Numbered from the stretch's first letter, positions 8,424 through 16,957 are shown. The stretch: DNA of 57,360 nt from Marvinbryantia formatexigens (GCA_021771035.1 JAETPU010000017.1:1-57360); one strand, 5' to 3'. A program made the numbers and translations. The notes: generated by a model from the sequence alone, not told the origin.

Positions 8424-9083
8424 AGATTTTTCTCTCTATTTTTATGCGCAAGCAGGCCTGTCCTATTTCGGCAGTGGGAAATTCCCTGAAAACCCATTGG
8501 AGGAACTGCCGTCCCGCATGGCTTTGACGACCCGGCTGCCGCCAGGCGCCAAATTTGCGGCAAGCTTGTAGCCGGCAGAATTTCCTCATGCACGGGCTCA
8601 TACAATAGGGATACGAGACGCATTGAAGCCTCGCCGCCTGCGAATTTTAGCTGAATGAACCCCGCGGCGGGGCCGGGAGCCTATCGCAGGGGACAGGTGC
8701 TTGACAGCCGGGCGGAGTCCAAAAAATGGCGTCATGAAGCTGTCACCGGTTCCCACTTTGGACTAGAAAGGCTTCGGCTGCCTCCAGGAGTATCGGCGCA
8801 GGGGCAGCTCTGAGCTTTTCCCGGGATCGTGAGGGCACCGTCTTTACCGGAAAGCGCGTTATTACGGGCAGCGTGTGGGAGTGACGGGGGAAAGAAACTG
8901 AATTCGATTCCCCAATCGTAACATCCGGGCACTTTCCGCACAGTCCCCCGGCGTGATGGATGCAAACAGCGACTGAAACCCGTGATTGAGCGGCCCGGGA
9001 GCAGCATTGTGCGCTGCCGCTGGGGGTCGATACAGCGCGGATATGCCGGTAACGCTCCCAGGAGTTCCCATTACCAAAACGCT
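8424..9083. other. Intergenic stretch without recognised genes
   Basis: About 660 bp of GC-rich DNA. Overlapping short open frames here lack ribosome binding sites and family-like sequence. The 5' part of the interrupted gene found after the recombinase was looked for here and not seen. Confidence 0.5.
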
Positions 9084-9116
9084 CCCCCTGCCGGCTTTTC
9101 CCGGGAGGGGGTTTTT
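9084..9116 (+). terminator. Terminator-like hairpin just upstream of the recombinase
   Basis: CCCCCT (84-89) pairs with AGGGGG (106-111), with an inner CCGG/CCGG pairing and a T5 tail at 9112-9116. It lies 18 bp before the recombinase start, so it would insulate the gene from upstream transcription, or act as an attenuator if transcription begins further upstream. Confidence 0.55.
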
Positions 9117-9134
9117 CAAAGAAAGGGTGTTTTT

Positions 9135-10634
9135 ATGTCCTATGCCATGTACCTGAGAAAATCCCGGGCGGAAGAGGCCTCCCAGCCCCTGGAGGATACG
9201 CTGCGCCTGCACCGAAAGCTGCTTACCGAATTCGCCCATAAAAACGGGCTGACGATCCAAGCCGCTTATGAGGAGGTGGTCAGCGGGGAAAGCCTGTTTG
9301 CCCGGCCCCAGATGCTGCGGCTTTTGCAGGACGTGCAGGCGGGGCTCTATCAGGGCGTGCTCTGTATGGATCTGGATCGGTTAGGGCGCGGCGGAATGCA
9401 GGATCAGGGCGTTATCCTGGACACCTTTAAAAATTCCGGCACCAAGATTCTGACACCGGAACACACCTATGATCTCAGTGACGAGACAGATGAGGAGCTT
9501 ACAGAGCTCAAGACCTTCATCTCCCGGCGGGAATATAAAATCATCAATAAACGGCTGCGCCGCGGTCTGCACGATACCATCACCAGCGGCGGGTATATTC
9601 CCAACGCGCCCTACGGATACCGAAAGGCTGTGCAAAACCGCCGTCCCACCCTTGAAATTGTGGAGGAGGAGGCCAAATTTGTCCGCATGATGTTCCAGCT
9701 GTACGTCCAGGGAGTCGGCTGCTCTGCCATCGCCCAGACCCTCAACAGCCTGGGGGCGGTTCCGCGGCGCACAGGACAGTTCCAGCGCACCAGTGTCCGG
9801 CTGATTCTGCGCAATCCCGTCTATGTGGGAAAGGTGGTGTGGAACCGGCTGCGCTATGAAAAAACCGGGGATCTCCAGAGCGGACGCAGGGTTTCGGGGC
9901 GCCCCCAGGAGGATTGGCTGGTGGTGGACGGCCTGCATGAGCCCATCGTCGATCGGGCTCTGTTCGAGGAGGCCGGGCGGATGATGCAGGCCCATTCCAT
10001 CCCCTCCCGCCGGGACGGCAGCGTTAAAAACCCCTTTGCCGGCCTGATACGCTGCCAAAAATGCGCCCGCGTACTGGTGCGCCAGGCTCCGGCAAACAAG
10101 GAGGCCTACCTGCTGTGCCCGACCCCCGGCTGTACCGCGGGAGCCCACCTGGAGCTGGTCCAGCAAGCGCTTCTGGGCCGGCTGCGCGGTATTTTACAGG
10201 GGATTACTCTGCGGGAGAGTCCCCGGCCGGGGACCGATCTGCTTCAGAGCCAAGCACTGCTGGAGGGGGTCCGCAGGGAATGCTCCCGATGCGCCCAGCA
10301 GCAGAACCGGCTGTATGAGCTTTTGGAACAGGGGGTTTATTCCGCCGACACCTTCCAGCAGCGGATGCAGGTTCTCAACGCAAAGCAGGCGGCCCTGCAA
10401 AGCCAGGAAGCGGACCTGTCCCGGCGGCTGACAGAGCTGAGAGCCCTGCGCATTCAGAGCTCCAAGCGGCAATTTCAAGAGATTTTGCAGGTCTATGCGG
10501 GCGCCGGCGCCGCTGAGCAGAACCAGCTGCTCAAAAGCCTTTTATACGGCGTTTGCTACCAGAAAGCCCGCGGCAGCACGCCGGAGGACTTCTCTTTGGA
10601 GATATACCACCGCTCGTTTTACCCTGAGTTATAA
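9135..10634 (+). CDS. Large serine recombinase (site-specific integrase/excisionase)
   Basis: 499 residues. The N-terminal resolvase domain carries Y-L-R-K-S-R with the predicted nucleophile Ser10, then D-L-D-R-L-G-R-G near residue 75. The recombinase domain has G-G-Y-I-P-N-A-P-Y-G-Y and N-P-V-Y-V-G-K. A zinc ribbon follows (C-x2-C at about residue 307 and a second Cys pair near 331-336), then a coiled-coil-rich C-terminus. This is the architecture of phage and ICE integrases and of sporulation recombinases such as SpoIVCA. ATG 9135 follows an AAAGG; the upstream extension of the frame is not conserved-looking. No phage or conjugation gene is adjacent. It ends 36 bp before, and in the same frame as, a conserved gene that lacks its start. 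Confidence 0.92.
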   Translation: MSYAMYLRKSRAEEASQPLEDTLRLHRKLLTEFAHKNGLTIQAAYEEVVSGESLFARPQMLRLLQDVQAGLYQGVLCMDLDRLGRGGMQDQGVILDTFKNSGTKILTPEHTYDLSDETDEELTELKTFISRREYKIINKRLRRGLHDTITSGGYIPNAPYGYRKAVQNRRPTLEIVEEEAKFVRMMFQLYVQGVGCSAIAQTLNSLGAVPRRTGQFQRTSVRLILRNPVYVGKVVWNRLRYEKTGDLQSGRRVSGRPQEDWLVVDGLHEPIVDRALFEEAGRMMQAHSIPSRRDGSVKNPFAGLIRCQKCARVLVRQAPANKEAYLLCPTPGCTAGAHLELVQQALLGRLRGILQGITLRESPRPGTDLLQSQALLEGVRRECSRCAQQQNRLYELLEQGVYSADTFQQRMQVLNAKQAALQSQEADLSRRLTELRALRIQSSKRQFQEILQVYAGAGAAEQNQLLKSLLYGVCYQKARGSTPEDFSLEIYHRSFYPEL

Positions 10635-10640
10635 CGTGAA

Positions 10641-10656
10641 CCTTGTTCTGACAAGG
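10641..10656. other. Candidate attachment site (perfect dyad)
   Basis: CCTTGT-TCTG-ACAAGG is a perfect 6-bp-arm inverted repeat six bases after the recombinase stop. It lies exactly where the next open frame begins to look coding (P-C-S-D-K-D-C). Serine recombinase sites are imperfect dyads around a short central crossover, so position and symmetry fit an attR-type junction. No second copy was found in the window. Confidence 0.4.
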
Positions 10657-10670
10657 ACTGCTTAGAAGAT

Positions 10671-11381
10671 TTGCAGGTCTATTTCACCGATGTCACACAG
10701 CCTATCATCGATTCCAGCGTCAGTGTGAAGTGCAAACGCGTAGAGATTCTCAACGTATTCCTGGAAGTGGAACCTGTCCCCTTTAACCGCGGCTTTTATT
10801 CCGTGGACATAACCTTTTTCTTCACCGTACATCTGAACGCCTACACCTCTCCCCTTGCCACCCCCACTGAAGTTCAGGGGCTGGCAACCTTCTCCAAGAA
10901 GGTCATTTTGTACGGGAGCGAGGGCAATGTCCGGGTATTCAGCAGCGACGCCGCCCCCGGCCAGCTTACCCCCCGCAACAGCAATCTTCCCAAGGCCAGC
11001 GTCCAGGTTGTGGATCCCATCTGCCTGGCCTGCCGCCTGATGGAGTGCCCGGAATATCCCAACTGCTGCTGCATCACGGTTCCCCCGGATGTGGGAAGCC
11101 AGTATGACGGGAACTTTGCAGTATGCAACCCGGTGAAAACCGTGTATATCACACTGGGACTGTTCACCATCGTTCAGTTGGAACGCAGCGTCCAGATGAT
11201 GATTCCGGCCTACGACTACTGTGTCCCCGACAAGGAATGCACCACCACTGCGGACGATCCGTGCGAGCTGTTCAAACGGATTAAATTTCCCACCAACGAG
11301 TTCTTCCCGCCCCGCATGGATGATTTGGAGGATGCCGACATCCCCACCTGCGGCTGTGAGGAAATCGGCTGCAACGACTGA
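10671..11381 (+). CDS. Conserved clostridial protein of unknown function, apparently lacking its N-terminus
   Basis: From about 10641 the frame reads like the interior of a protein (C-S-D-K-D-C-L-E-D-L-Q-V-Y-F-T-D), continuing through V-E-P-V-P-F-N-R-G-F-Y-S-V-D, L-Y-G-S-E-G-N-V and the ending P-T-N-E-F-F-P-P-R. As far as I recall, close relatives are found across Clostridia as Cys-rich proteins of unknown role and begin with extra residues before C-S-D-K-D-C. Here the only in-frame start is TTG 10671, with no convincing ribosome binding site, and the frame is closed upstream by the recombinase stop codon. Several cysteines cluster near residues 120-140. A spore coat or envelope role is a guess. 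It is probably the 3' part of a gene split by a recombinase element. Confidence 0.7.
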   Translation: MQVYFTDVTQPIIDSSVSVKCKRVEILNVFLEVEPVPFNRGFYSVDITFFFTVHLNAYTSPLATPTEVQGLATFSKKVILYGSEGNVRVFSSDAAPGQLTPRNSNLPKASVQVVDPICLACRLMECPEYPNCCCITVPPDVGSQYDGNFAVCNPVKTVYITLGLFTIVQLERSVQMMIPAYDYCVPDKECTTTADDPCELFKRIKFPTNEFFPPRMDDLEDADIPTCGCEEIGCND

Positions 11382-11397
11382 TTGGTCTGCGGCCGCT

Positions 11398-11442
11398 AAA
11401 AAACCCCAGCGCCCAGCCCTAAGGCTGTGCGCTGGGGTTTTT
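11398..11442. terminator. Bidirectional Rho-independent terminator
   Basis: A-rich CCCCAGCGC at 11399-11412 pairs with GCGCTGGGG and a T5 run at 11429-11442, with a small inner hairpin in the loop. It separates the convergent unknown gene (plus) and peptide deformylase (minus). Confidence 0.88.
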
Positions 11443-11491
11443 CCATGGGTTCCCGCCGACGCTTCCGCCAAGGCTGAGCCGCCTTGCGTCT

Positions 11492-11941
11492 CTATGTCCT
11501 GGAATGAAGAAGCTGCGGGAGAACAATGCCGTCCAAATGGTCAATTTCATGGGCCAGGCACTGGGCAAACTCCCCACTCCCGGTTACCACAATAGGGTCG
11601 CCCCATTCATTGAGGGCGCTCACCTTCACCTGCATGGGCCGGCGTACCCTGCCGTACAGCCCGGGAAAGCTCAGACAGCCCTCCGGGGCCAACTGGGTGC
11701 CCTGTTCCCACAGGATCACCGGATTGACAAGAGCCAACAGCCGGTTTTCCCGCATCACCACAATCAGGCGCTGGGATACGCCGATCTGATTGGCTGAGAG
11801 CCCTGCCCCATTGGTGTGGGCCCGCAGTGTATCCGCCATATCCCGCAGGATTCGGCGGGTTCTTGCCGTCACCGAGACAACCTCCCGGCAAGCCTCATAT
11901 AAAACCGGATCCCGAAAGGTCCGTATTCTCTGAACCGCCAT
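11492..11941 (-). CDS. def: Peptide deformylase
   Basis: 149 residues, the usual size. All three family motifs are present: G-A-G-L-S-A-N-Q-I-G (45-54), E-G-C-L-S (87-91, metal ligand Cys89) and H-E-I-D-H (131-135, metal ligands His131 and His135, catalytic Glu132). The enzyme removes the formyl group from the N-terminal methionine of nascent proteins in the cytoplasm. The start is ATG 11941, with AAAGGAG six bases upstream; an earlier in-frame start at 11992 has no such site. Motif 1 has L-S-A-N where most family members have L-A-A-x, a mild variation. It stands alone, away from the common def-fmt operon, so a second copy elsewhere is possible. Confidence 0.93.
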   Translation of the reverse strand: MAVQRIRTFRDPVLYEACREVVSVTARTRRILRDMADTLRAHTNGAGLSANQIGVSQRLIVVMRENRLLALVNPVILWEQGTQLAPEGCLSFPGLYGRVRRPMQVKVSALNEWGDPIVVTGSGEFAQCLAHEIDHLDGIVLPQLLHSRT

Positions 11942-12100
11942 AGCCATCTCCTTTGTTCCAAACCGGTACCGGCAGCGCCGTATTCCCCGCATACAGTCAA
12001 AGCCCTTACCGGATACAGATTCCGTTGTGCGTCAGGAACTTACCGCAGCCGTCGCGGGCAATTTTCCTGCAAATCCATTTATCAGCGTCTGCACACGCCT

Positions 12101-12811
12101 TTAACCCTGGAACGGAAGCGTATAGTATCCCGACTTGGAAACCGGTTCCCCACCGTCATGCAGATGGGTGGTATCGCCTAAAACCTGGCAGCGGAAATAG
12201 GCCACCGCAGGATCCCGCTCCTCGCTGTTGAGAACCGTCACCGAAGTGGGCGCCGGGAAAAAGCCGTGCCAGAGCAGAACCGGGGAAATTCCCAAAAGAT
12301 GCGAAAGCATCACGCAGCTGACGCCCAGATGGCAGAACAGGACGATGGTGTCGTCGTTGTGCTGCCGAACCCGGTAAATATTCCCCTCGCGCTCATAGCC
12401 ATAGCCGGCCAGCAGCTCGTCCAGGCCGCGGCACACCGCCGCATAGGAGTTTTTAATATCGCCGGTTTTCATCACCGGGGTATCCATCCAGGCAGCCCTG
12501 TCGTACATTCCAGGCTCATTGGTCCAATAGGCGGGCATAAAATCCCACGGGCCGCGCTCCTTGCCGGTCTCAGGATCCAAAACAGGAACATAAAATTCCT
12601 TCATCCACTCATAAACCGTAGCTTCCCGCCCCATCTTTTTCAGCGACAGGGATGCCGTATCCTTCGCGCGTCCCAGCGGAGAACAGTAGAAATCCCGCAC
12701 ATCCCAGCGGCTCACCCGCTCGGAGAGCAGCTCGGCTTCCCGCCAGCCCTTCGGTGTCAGGGAATCGCGCTCATAGTCCGGATCGCCGTGACGGATTAAA
12801 ATAATTCTCAT
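12101..12811 (-). CDS. Histidine phosphatase family protein (phosphoglycerate-mutase-like)
   Basis: 236 residues. The N-terminus carries the phosphohistidine signature L-I-R-H-G-D-P near residue 5; L-T-P-K-G-W-R-E-A and Y-C-S-P-L-G-R-A-K-D-T-A supply the second conserved arginine. The distal catalytic histidine is in F-C-H-L-G-V near residue 160. Family members dephosphorylate small metabolites such as sugar phosphates or cobalamin precursors; the substrate cannot be assigned. The region around residues 75-125 (W-M-K-E-F, P-A-Y-W-T-N-E-P) is longer than in minimal phosphatases and may define specificity. It is a single gene with its own promoter at 12919-12947. Confidence 0.88.
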   Translation of the reverse strand: MRIILIRHGDPDYERDSLTPKGWREAELLSERVSRWDVRDFYCSPLGRAKDTASLSLKKMGREATVYEWMKEFYVPVLDPETGKERGPWDFMPAYWTNEPGMYDRAAWMDTPVMKTGDIKNSYAAVCRGLDELLAGYGYEREGNIYRVRQHNDDTIVLFCHLGVSCVMLSHLLGISPVLLWHGFFPAPTSVTVLNSEERDPAVAYFRCQVLGDTTHLHDGGEPVSKSGYYTLPFQG

Positions 12812-12918
12812 AACCTGTTTACACTCTCCCTCAAAGAAACGGCCTCAACCACCCGCAAACGCGGTTTATCCTCAGTTTTAAACCGCTCAAGCCGGCCGTT
12901 TTCTGGCTTATTTTCTAT

Positions 12919-12947
12919 ATCATATCAAAAACCGCCTGTTTTCGCAA
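12919..12947 (-). promoter_or_regulatory. Sigma-A-type promoter of the histidine phosphatase gene
   Basis: On the minus strand TTGCGA (12947-12942) and TATGAT (12924-12919) are separated by 17 bp, about 110 bp upstream of the ATG. Confidence 0.6.
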
Positions 12948-12964
12948 GAAAAGGCAAAAAATTG

Positions 12965-13560
12965 ACTAGGAGGGCACCACTGGGACACTGTCAGTTTGAT
13001 TCTGGTCTTAGGCCCCAATCTATTGTTCCAACTACGGAGAATTGAAACAAGTTTCAATTCTCATTAGGGATTCTGTATCACCCAGATAGGAATGAGCTTA
13101 GCGCATCCCGGCGGCAGGGGGCTGGGAAGGAACTGGATGACAGTTTTCATGGATAGAATATCCTTCTATTCCACTTGAATTTAGAGAATCCAGTATTGTC
13201 TTCGTTATAAAGACAGCAGTTTTACTTTCCAAGTAGATTATCACCCAATTCCCCACCCAAACCGCTGTGCCGCGAGGCACCGGGACACTTGCAGTTTGAT
13301 TCTGGTCTTAGGCCACAATCTATTGCTCCATCTACGGAGAATTGAAACTTGTTTCAATTCTTATTAGGGATGCTGTATTACTCAGATAAGAAAGGGCATA
13401 GCGCATCCCGGCGTCCCCGCAGCAAATTCCAAATCGTGGTCTGCACGGCCAGAAAAAGGGAAAAGAGCCGCCAAAGAGGCGTTCCCCCTCTTTGGTATCT
13501 CCCCCTTTAGGGCAGTTCTTTGCACTCAATCAGTAAAGGCCGGTAGAAAGTGAGGAGCCA
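12965..13560 (+). repeat. Hairpin-mosaic repeat family A, locus 1 (two copies)
   Basis: Two partial copies in direct orientation start with a C-x-G-G-G-A-C-A-C-like block (about 12975 and 13275) followed by the same 100-bp sequence. It includes the hairpin GAGAATTGAAAC/GTTTCAATTCTC (13037-13062; 13337-13362) and a block ending GCATCCCGGCG. Copy 2 continues into another shared module containing the hairpin CCAAAGAGG/CCTCTTTGG (13471-13495) and TTCTTTGCACTCAATCAGT. The same modules recur near 27.2-27.9 and 34.0-34.9 kb. No gene is present. Confidence 0.85.
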
Positions 13561-13628
13561 CAGGCTCTCCCCATGGATACTGCCAGGAATTGCGCAATCG
13601 TAGAAATTACCGGATAGTGTCTGTCCAT

Positions 13629-14174
13629 CTACCGGCAGCCCCTGCTGTTGGGAAGCACCTCACGGCGGATATAGTCGAACAGGGCGTCCTCCCCTTCATC
13701 TTTGAGCAAGGTAAGCAGTTTTTCCAGCAGGGCGCGGGTTTCGCGATGCAGCAGATAATGATCCCGGGAACGCATATAGTAGTCATAGGGATCCCGATCC
13801 CGGTAGGCCTCTCCCCGATAGGTCTTGCTGGCGGCCATGCGGTCGCACACCATCTCCACCACATAGCGCACCGGCATTTTTGTCCCGGCTATCTGATGGC
13901 TGCCAGTGGGGGAATAGTCAATCCAATATTCCAGATGGTGCCGGTTGCGTCCCTTATGGTGCAGCCAGGCGGCGCTGTAGCCGCACTCCAGGCGCTGGGC
14001 TTCATTGGGGCTTCGATCCCCCTGGTAATATTTCACTCCCGCCCAAAATTCAGTGGGAGAATATTTGGAGAGATCATGCAGCAGCCCCTGCCGGTATAAC
14101 CCCACGCGAAAGCAGTGGCGCAGAACTAAAAACCGGTGATGATGGACTGTTTTCAGATGTCCAAAGAAATTCAT
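13629..14174 (-). CDS. DUF5662 family protein
   Basis: 181 residues. It matches the DUF5662 pattern common in Clostridia: an N-terminal H-L-K-T-V-x-H-H-R segment, G-L-Y-R-Q-G-L-L-H-D-L-S-K-Y-S-P-T-E-F near residue 26, and W-L-H-H-K-G-R-N-R-H-H near residue 70. The many conserved histidines and aspartates (H-D and H-H-K-x-x-N-x-H-H) resemble an HD-type metal site, but no activity is established to my knowledge. The ATG at 14174 has an AAAGGA about 12 bases upstream, a longer spacing than usual. It is flanked by repeat DNA on one side and an empty region on the other, so it is probably monocistronic. Confidence 0.85.
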   Translation of the reverse strand: MNFFGHLKTVHHHRFLVLRHCFRVGLYRQGLLHDLSKYSPTEFWAGVKYYQGDRSPNEAQRLECGYSAAWLHHKGRNRHHLEYWIDYSPTGSHQIAGTKMPVRYVVEMVCDRMAASKTYRGEAYRDRDPYDYYMRSRDHYLLHRETRALLEKLLTLLKDEGEDALFDYIRREVLPNSRGCR

Positions 14175-14640
14175 ATGTTGTTCTCATTCCTTTCCGGAAC
14201 TGATTCCGGGTACTCATTGACAGCTATCGGCTCGCCTGTTTTTAAGGCTGTAAAAGACATCAGTCCGAAAGCCGGAGCGTTCCTGTCCCGCGGCGGCCCA
14301 TTTCCCAGCGCCGCCGTATCCCTGCCAATCCCCCACCCATGGGATGGGGACGCCGTATCGGGCAAAGGGCGGCGCCCACAGCTGAAAACGCCCCGCCTTT
14401 CTTTATTGTACTGCGCAAAGCATACGCTGACAACCATCTTTGCCTGTAGGATTTTACCAATCGGGACATTGGGGCGCCTGTCCTAAACAGTCCATTGAAC
14501 CTGGCAGAGGGTATGGGTTCCCTGGTAACAGGATATGCGCTGCTTCCCGTTTGGTTCCCGCCGGAATGGACAGGGTATCCCCCCGGGTTACAGCATTTTG
14601 TCTATATCTCAGAGAAAAAAGCCCCCGTTCCTGGAAAAAA
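14175..14640. other. Intergenic stretch without recognised genes
   Basis: About 470 bp between divergent DUF5662 and the T-box leader. Short open frames on both strands lack ribosome binding sites. I see nothing else supportable. Confidence 0.5.
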
Positions 14641-14644
14641 GTGC

Positions 14645-14673
14645 TTGACAATCGATCCGGGAGGGGCTATAAT
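14645..14673 (+). promoter_or_regulatory. Consensus sigma-A promoter of the T-box transcript
   Basis: TTGACA (14645-14650) and TATAAT (14668-14673), both perfect, with exactly 17 bp between them, directly upstream of the T-box leader. Confidence 0.92.
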
Positions 14674-14689
14674 AACAAAAAATTAATGA

Positions 14690-14970
14690 TGATTAAGGCT
14701 GTGAAGAGAAGGAGTAGAAATCTTTTCCAAAGCAAAGAGAGGAACCGGTTGGTGTAAGTGTTCCGTGCGGAGGGTTTTGAAGTAGTCTCAGAGCTGCAGA
14801 TCGAACCGGGAGTGTATCCCTTAGTAGACTCTGACGGAGTTCTCACCGATATCGGAGAAGCGGCATCGGAATTTTTTCCCGTGCTGACTAAGGTGTGGAT
14901 GCAGCACATCCGCATGAATTTAGGTGGTAACACGAAGTCATTCGTCCTAATTGGGATGGATGGCTTTTTT
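14690..14970 (+). promoter_or_regulatory. T-box leader, specifier read as GUA (valine)
   Basis: The leader has the ordered T-box elements. A stem I 5' side carries the AGTA (S-turn) motif at 14714-14717, followed by an AAAGAGAGGAACCGGTTGGTG apical region. The stem I 3' side has the GAA-x-x-x-G pattern in TTTTGAAGTAGTCTC, which places GTA as the specifier codon. Then comes TAGGTGGTAACACG (14921-14934), the T-box sequence with the UGGU bulge that pairs with an ACCA tRNA end. The terminator stem is 14939-14947 with 14954-14962, followed by TTTTTT. Uncharged tRNA-Val should stabilise the antiterminator and turn on the acyl-CoA synthetase gene 50 bp downstream. The T-box call is firm; the amino acid rests on alignment of the specifier loop by eye. 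Confidence 0.9.
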
Positions 14971-15025
14971 ATTTTTATCCAGCCGCCGCAGCCTTGTAAA
15001 GTGTCTGAGGAAAGGAAGAACCAGT

Positions 15026-16681
15026 ATGCAGCTGCTCAATGAATTTTTGACCAGAAGTGAATTTTCCAGCTATGAGGATTTTTATGAGAATTTTTCCCTG
15101 AAGATCCCGGAGCGGTTTAATTTTGCCGGAGATGTGGTGGATGTTTTGGCTAAAAGGTCGCCGCATCAGCTGGCGCTATTATACTGCAACGATGAGGGCG
15201 CCGAGTACCGGATGGATTTTAAAGAGCTCAGCGATTGCTCCAAGCGGGCCGCGGCCTATTTTTTGAGCCTGGGTATCCGTCAGGGAGAACGTGTGGTGTT
15301 AATCCTGCGGCGGAGAATCGAATATTGGATCTGTGCGGTGGCTCTGCACCGGATTGGCGCTGTGGCGGTTCCGGCCTCCATTCAGTTTACCGCCAAGGAT
15401 CTGGCCTACCGCATCAATACCGCCAAGGCGGCGGCAATCATCTATTTAGATACCGCCTTTTGCCTGGATCAGGTCAGACAGCTCACTGCCAAGAACTGCC
15501 CCACCCTGCGCCAACGGATTTTTGTGCGGGAAGAGGGCGGCCAGCAGCCCCAGGGCGTACAGGATTTTTGCGCCGGATATCCAAAGTGCGAACCCTTTGA
15601 GCAGGTGGAGCGTGCGGAAAACAGCGCGGAGTTTATCGCCTATTTCACCTCCGGAACCACCGGAATGCCCAAGATGGCCCTGCATAACAAGACCTATCCA
15701 TTGGGGCATATCCTGACCGCCAAGTATATGCAGTGCGCCAAGGACAATGGCCTGCATCTCACCATGGCGGACAGCGGCTGGGCCAAATTCGGCTGGGGCA
15801 ACCTGTATGGGCAGTGGATCTGCGGCTGCGCGGTGCTGGCCTATGACCCTATCCGGTTCCATGCGGCGAATCTGCTGGCTGTGATGGAGCGTTACCAGCC
15901 CACCAGCCTGTGTGTGCCGCCCACGATGTACCGGTTTTTACTCAGCGACGGGCTTCAGAAACGCCATGTGCAATCCATTGCATGGTTTTCCACAGCGGGA
16001 GAGCCCCTGGCCCCGGAGGTAAACCGCCAGTTCCAGAAAATTACCGGCCATCCCATCCATGAGGGTTTTGGACAGAGCGAGGGAACCCCTATCACCTGCT
16101 CCTTTGAGTTCTTTGAGGTACGTCCCGGTTCCATGGGAAAACCCTCTCCCCTGTACCGCACCCGGATTATCGGCAAGGATCATCAGCCCTGCCGCCGGGG
16201 TGATGTGGGAGAAATTGTGCTCACCTCCGCCTATGAGGACCGCGGACGCGTGGGCCTGACCGCCGGTTATATCCGGGATGAAGCCTTTGAAGGCGTCCTC
16301 CGGGACGGAGTGTACCACACGGGGGATATGGCCTACGAGGACGAGGACGGCTACTATTGGTTTGTTGGACGAAACGATGATATGATCAAATGCTCCGGCT
16401 ACCGGATTGGCCCTTCGGAGATCGAAGGCGTGCTCAACACCCATCATGCCGTGCGGGAATCCGCCATCATCGGACGGCCGGATCCCATCCGCGGCCAGGT
16501 GGTGTGTGCGGTGATCGCCCTGCAGGACGGCTTTGCCCCGTCCAAGGAGCTGACTAAGCAGCTCCAGGACTATGTCAAGCAGAATACCGCGCCCTACAAG
16601 TATCCCAGGATTATCGAATATGTGGCGCAGCTTCCCAAAACCAGCTCCGGCAAGATTCTGCGGCGCGCCCTGGCGCAGTAA
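15026..16681 (+). CDS. AMP-forming acyl-CoA synthetase (ANL superfamily) under T-box control
   Basis: 551 residues with all ANL core motifs: phosphate loop Y-F-T-S-G-T-T-G-M-P-K near residue 205-215, S-T-A-G-E-P-L, E-G-F-G-Q-S-E-G-T, G-D-M-A-Y-E-D-E-D-G-Y-Y-W-F-V-G-R-N-D-D-M-I-K, and the catalytic lysine in P-K-T-S-S-G-K-I-L-R near the C-terminus. It activates a carboxylic acid with ATP and CoA to acyl-CoA, AMP and PPi; overall it resembles acetyl/medium-chain synthetases. The start is ATG 15026 after AGGAAAGGAAG; the frame is open further upstream into the leader. It is monocistronic behind the T-box. If the specifier is valine, a branched short-chain acid such as isobutyrate is a reasonable substrate (inference). 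Confidence 0.92.
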   Translation: MQLLNEFLTRSEFSSYEDFYENFSLKIPERFNFAGDVVDVLAKRSPHQLALLYCNDEGAEYRMDFKELSDCSKRAAAYFLSLGIRQGERVVLILRRRIEYWICAVALHRIGAVAVPASIQFTAKDLAYRINTAKAAAIIYLDTAFCLDQVRQLTAKNCPTLRQRIFVREEGGQQPQGVQDFCAGYPKCEPFEQVERAENSAEFIAYFTSGTTGMPKMALHNKTYPLGHILTAKYMQCAKDNGLHLTMADSGWAKFGWGNLYGQWICGCAVLAYDPIRFHAANLLAVMERYQPTSLCVPPTMYRFLLSDGLQKRHVQSIAWFSTAGEPLAPEVNRQFQKITGHPIHEGFGQSEGTPITCSFEFFEVRPGSMGKPSPLYRTRIIGKDHQPCRRGDVGEIVLTSAYEDRGRVGLTAGYIRDEAFEGVLRDGVYHTGDMAYEDEDGYYWFVGRNDDMIKCSGYRIGPSEIEGVLNTHHAVRESAIIGRPDPIRGQVVCAVIALQDGFAPSKELTKQLQDYVKQNTAPYKYPRIIEYVAQLPKTSSGKILRRALAQ

Positions 16682-16721
16682 GCTGTAGGAAAAAGTGAAG
16701 TGTTCATTTAAATCTGTACTT

Positions 16722-16930
16722 TTTTATTTTGCACGGGTATCAACTCTAACGCAGCCCGTTAGGGGATGGAAGAAGTCCGGACTTCTTCAAAATTGATGAA
16801 AGCGGGTTTCTTTTGATGTTTCCTAAATAGTATTGTGATTCGATTCAACCTAGCAAACGTTTGCATACTATTTTTTGTTACACGGGTATGAAAATCTGAC
16901 GATTTTCTTATGATAAAATAGAGACTTCAC
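16722..16930 (+). repeat. Interspersed repeat family B, copy 1
   Basis: Two blocks. The first (about 16722-16815) has TTGCACGGGTAT, CTCTAACGC-x-CGTTAG and GGAAGAAGTCC with an AAGTCC-GGACTT hairpin. The second (16815-16925) has AGTATTGTGATTCGATT, CCTAGCA and ATACTATTTTTTG followed by ACACGGGTATGAAAATCT. Both blocks recur near 41 kb, where the second is inverted. It lies between the synthetase and the XRE gene; no gene is present. Confidence 0.8.
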
Positions 16931-16957
16931 CTTTTTGCTTTTATGGAGGACAAATAG

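Noticed and set aside
9135-9170. Earlier start of the recombinase at 8982
   Set aside because: The upstream 51 codons read through a terminator hairpin and have no conserved character; the resolvase domain starts right at ATG 9135 with a ribosome binding site.
13590-14099. 169-codon plus-strand frame opposite DUF5662
   Set aside because: Shadow frame: the minus strand carries the recognisable DUF5662 protein.
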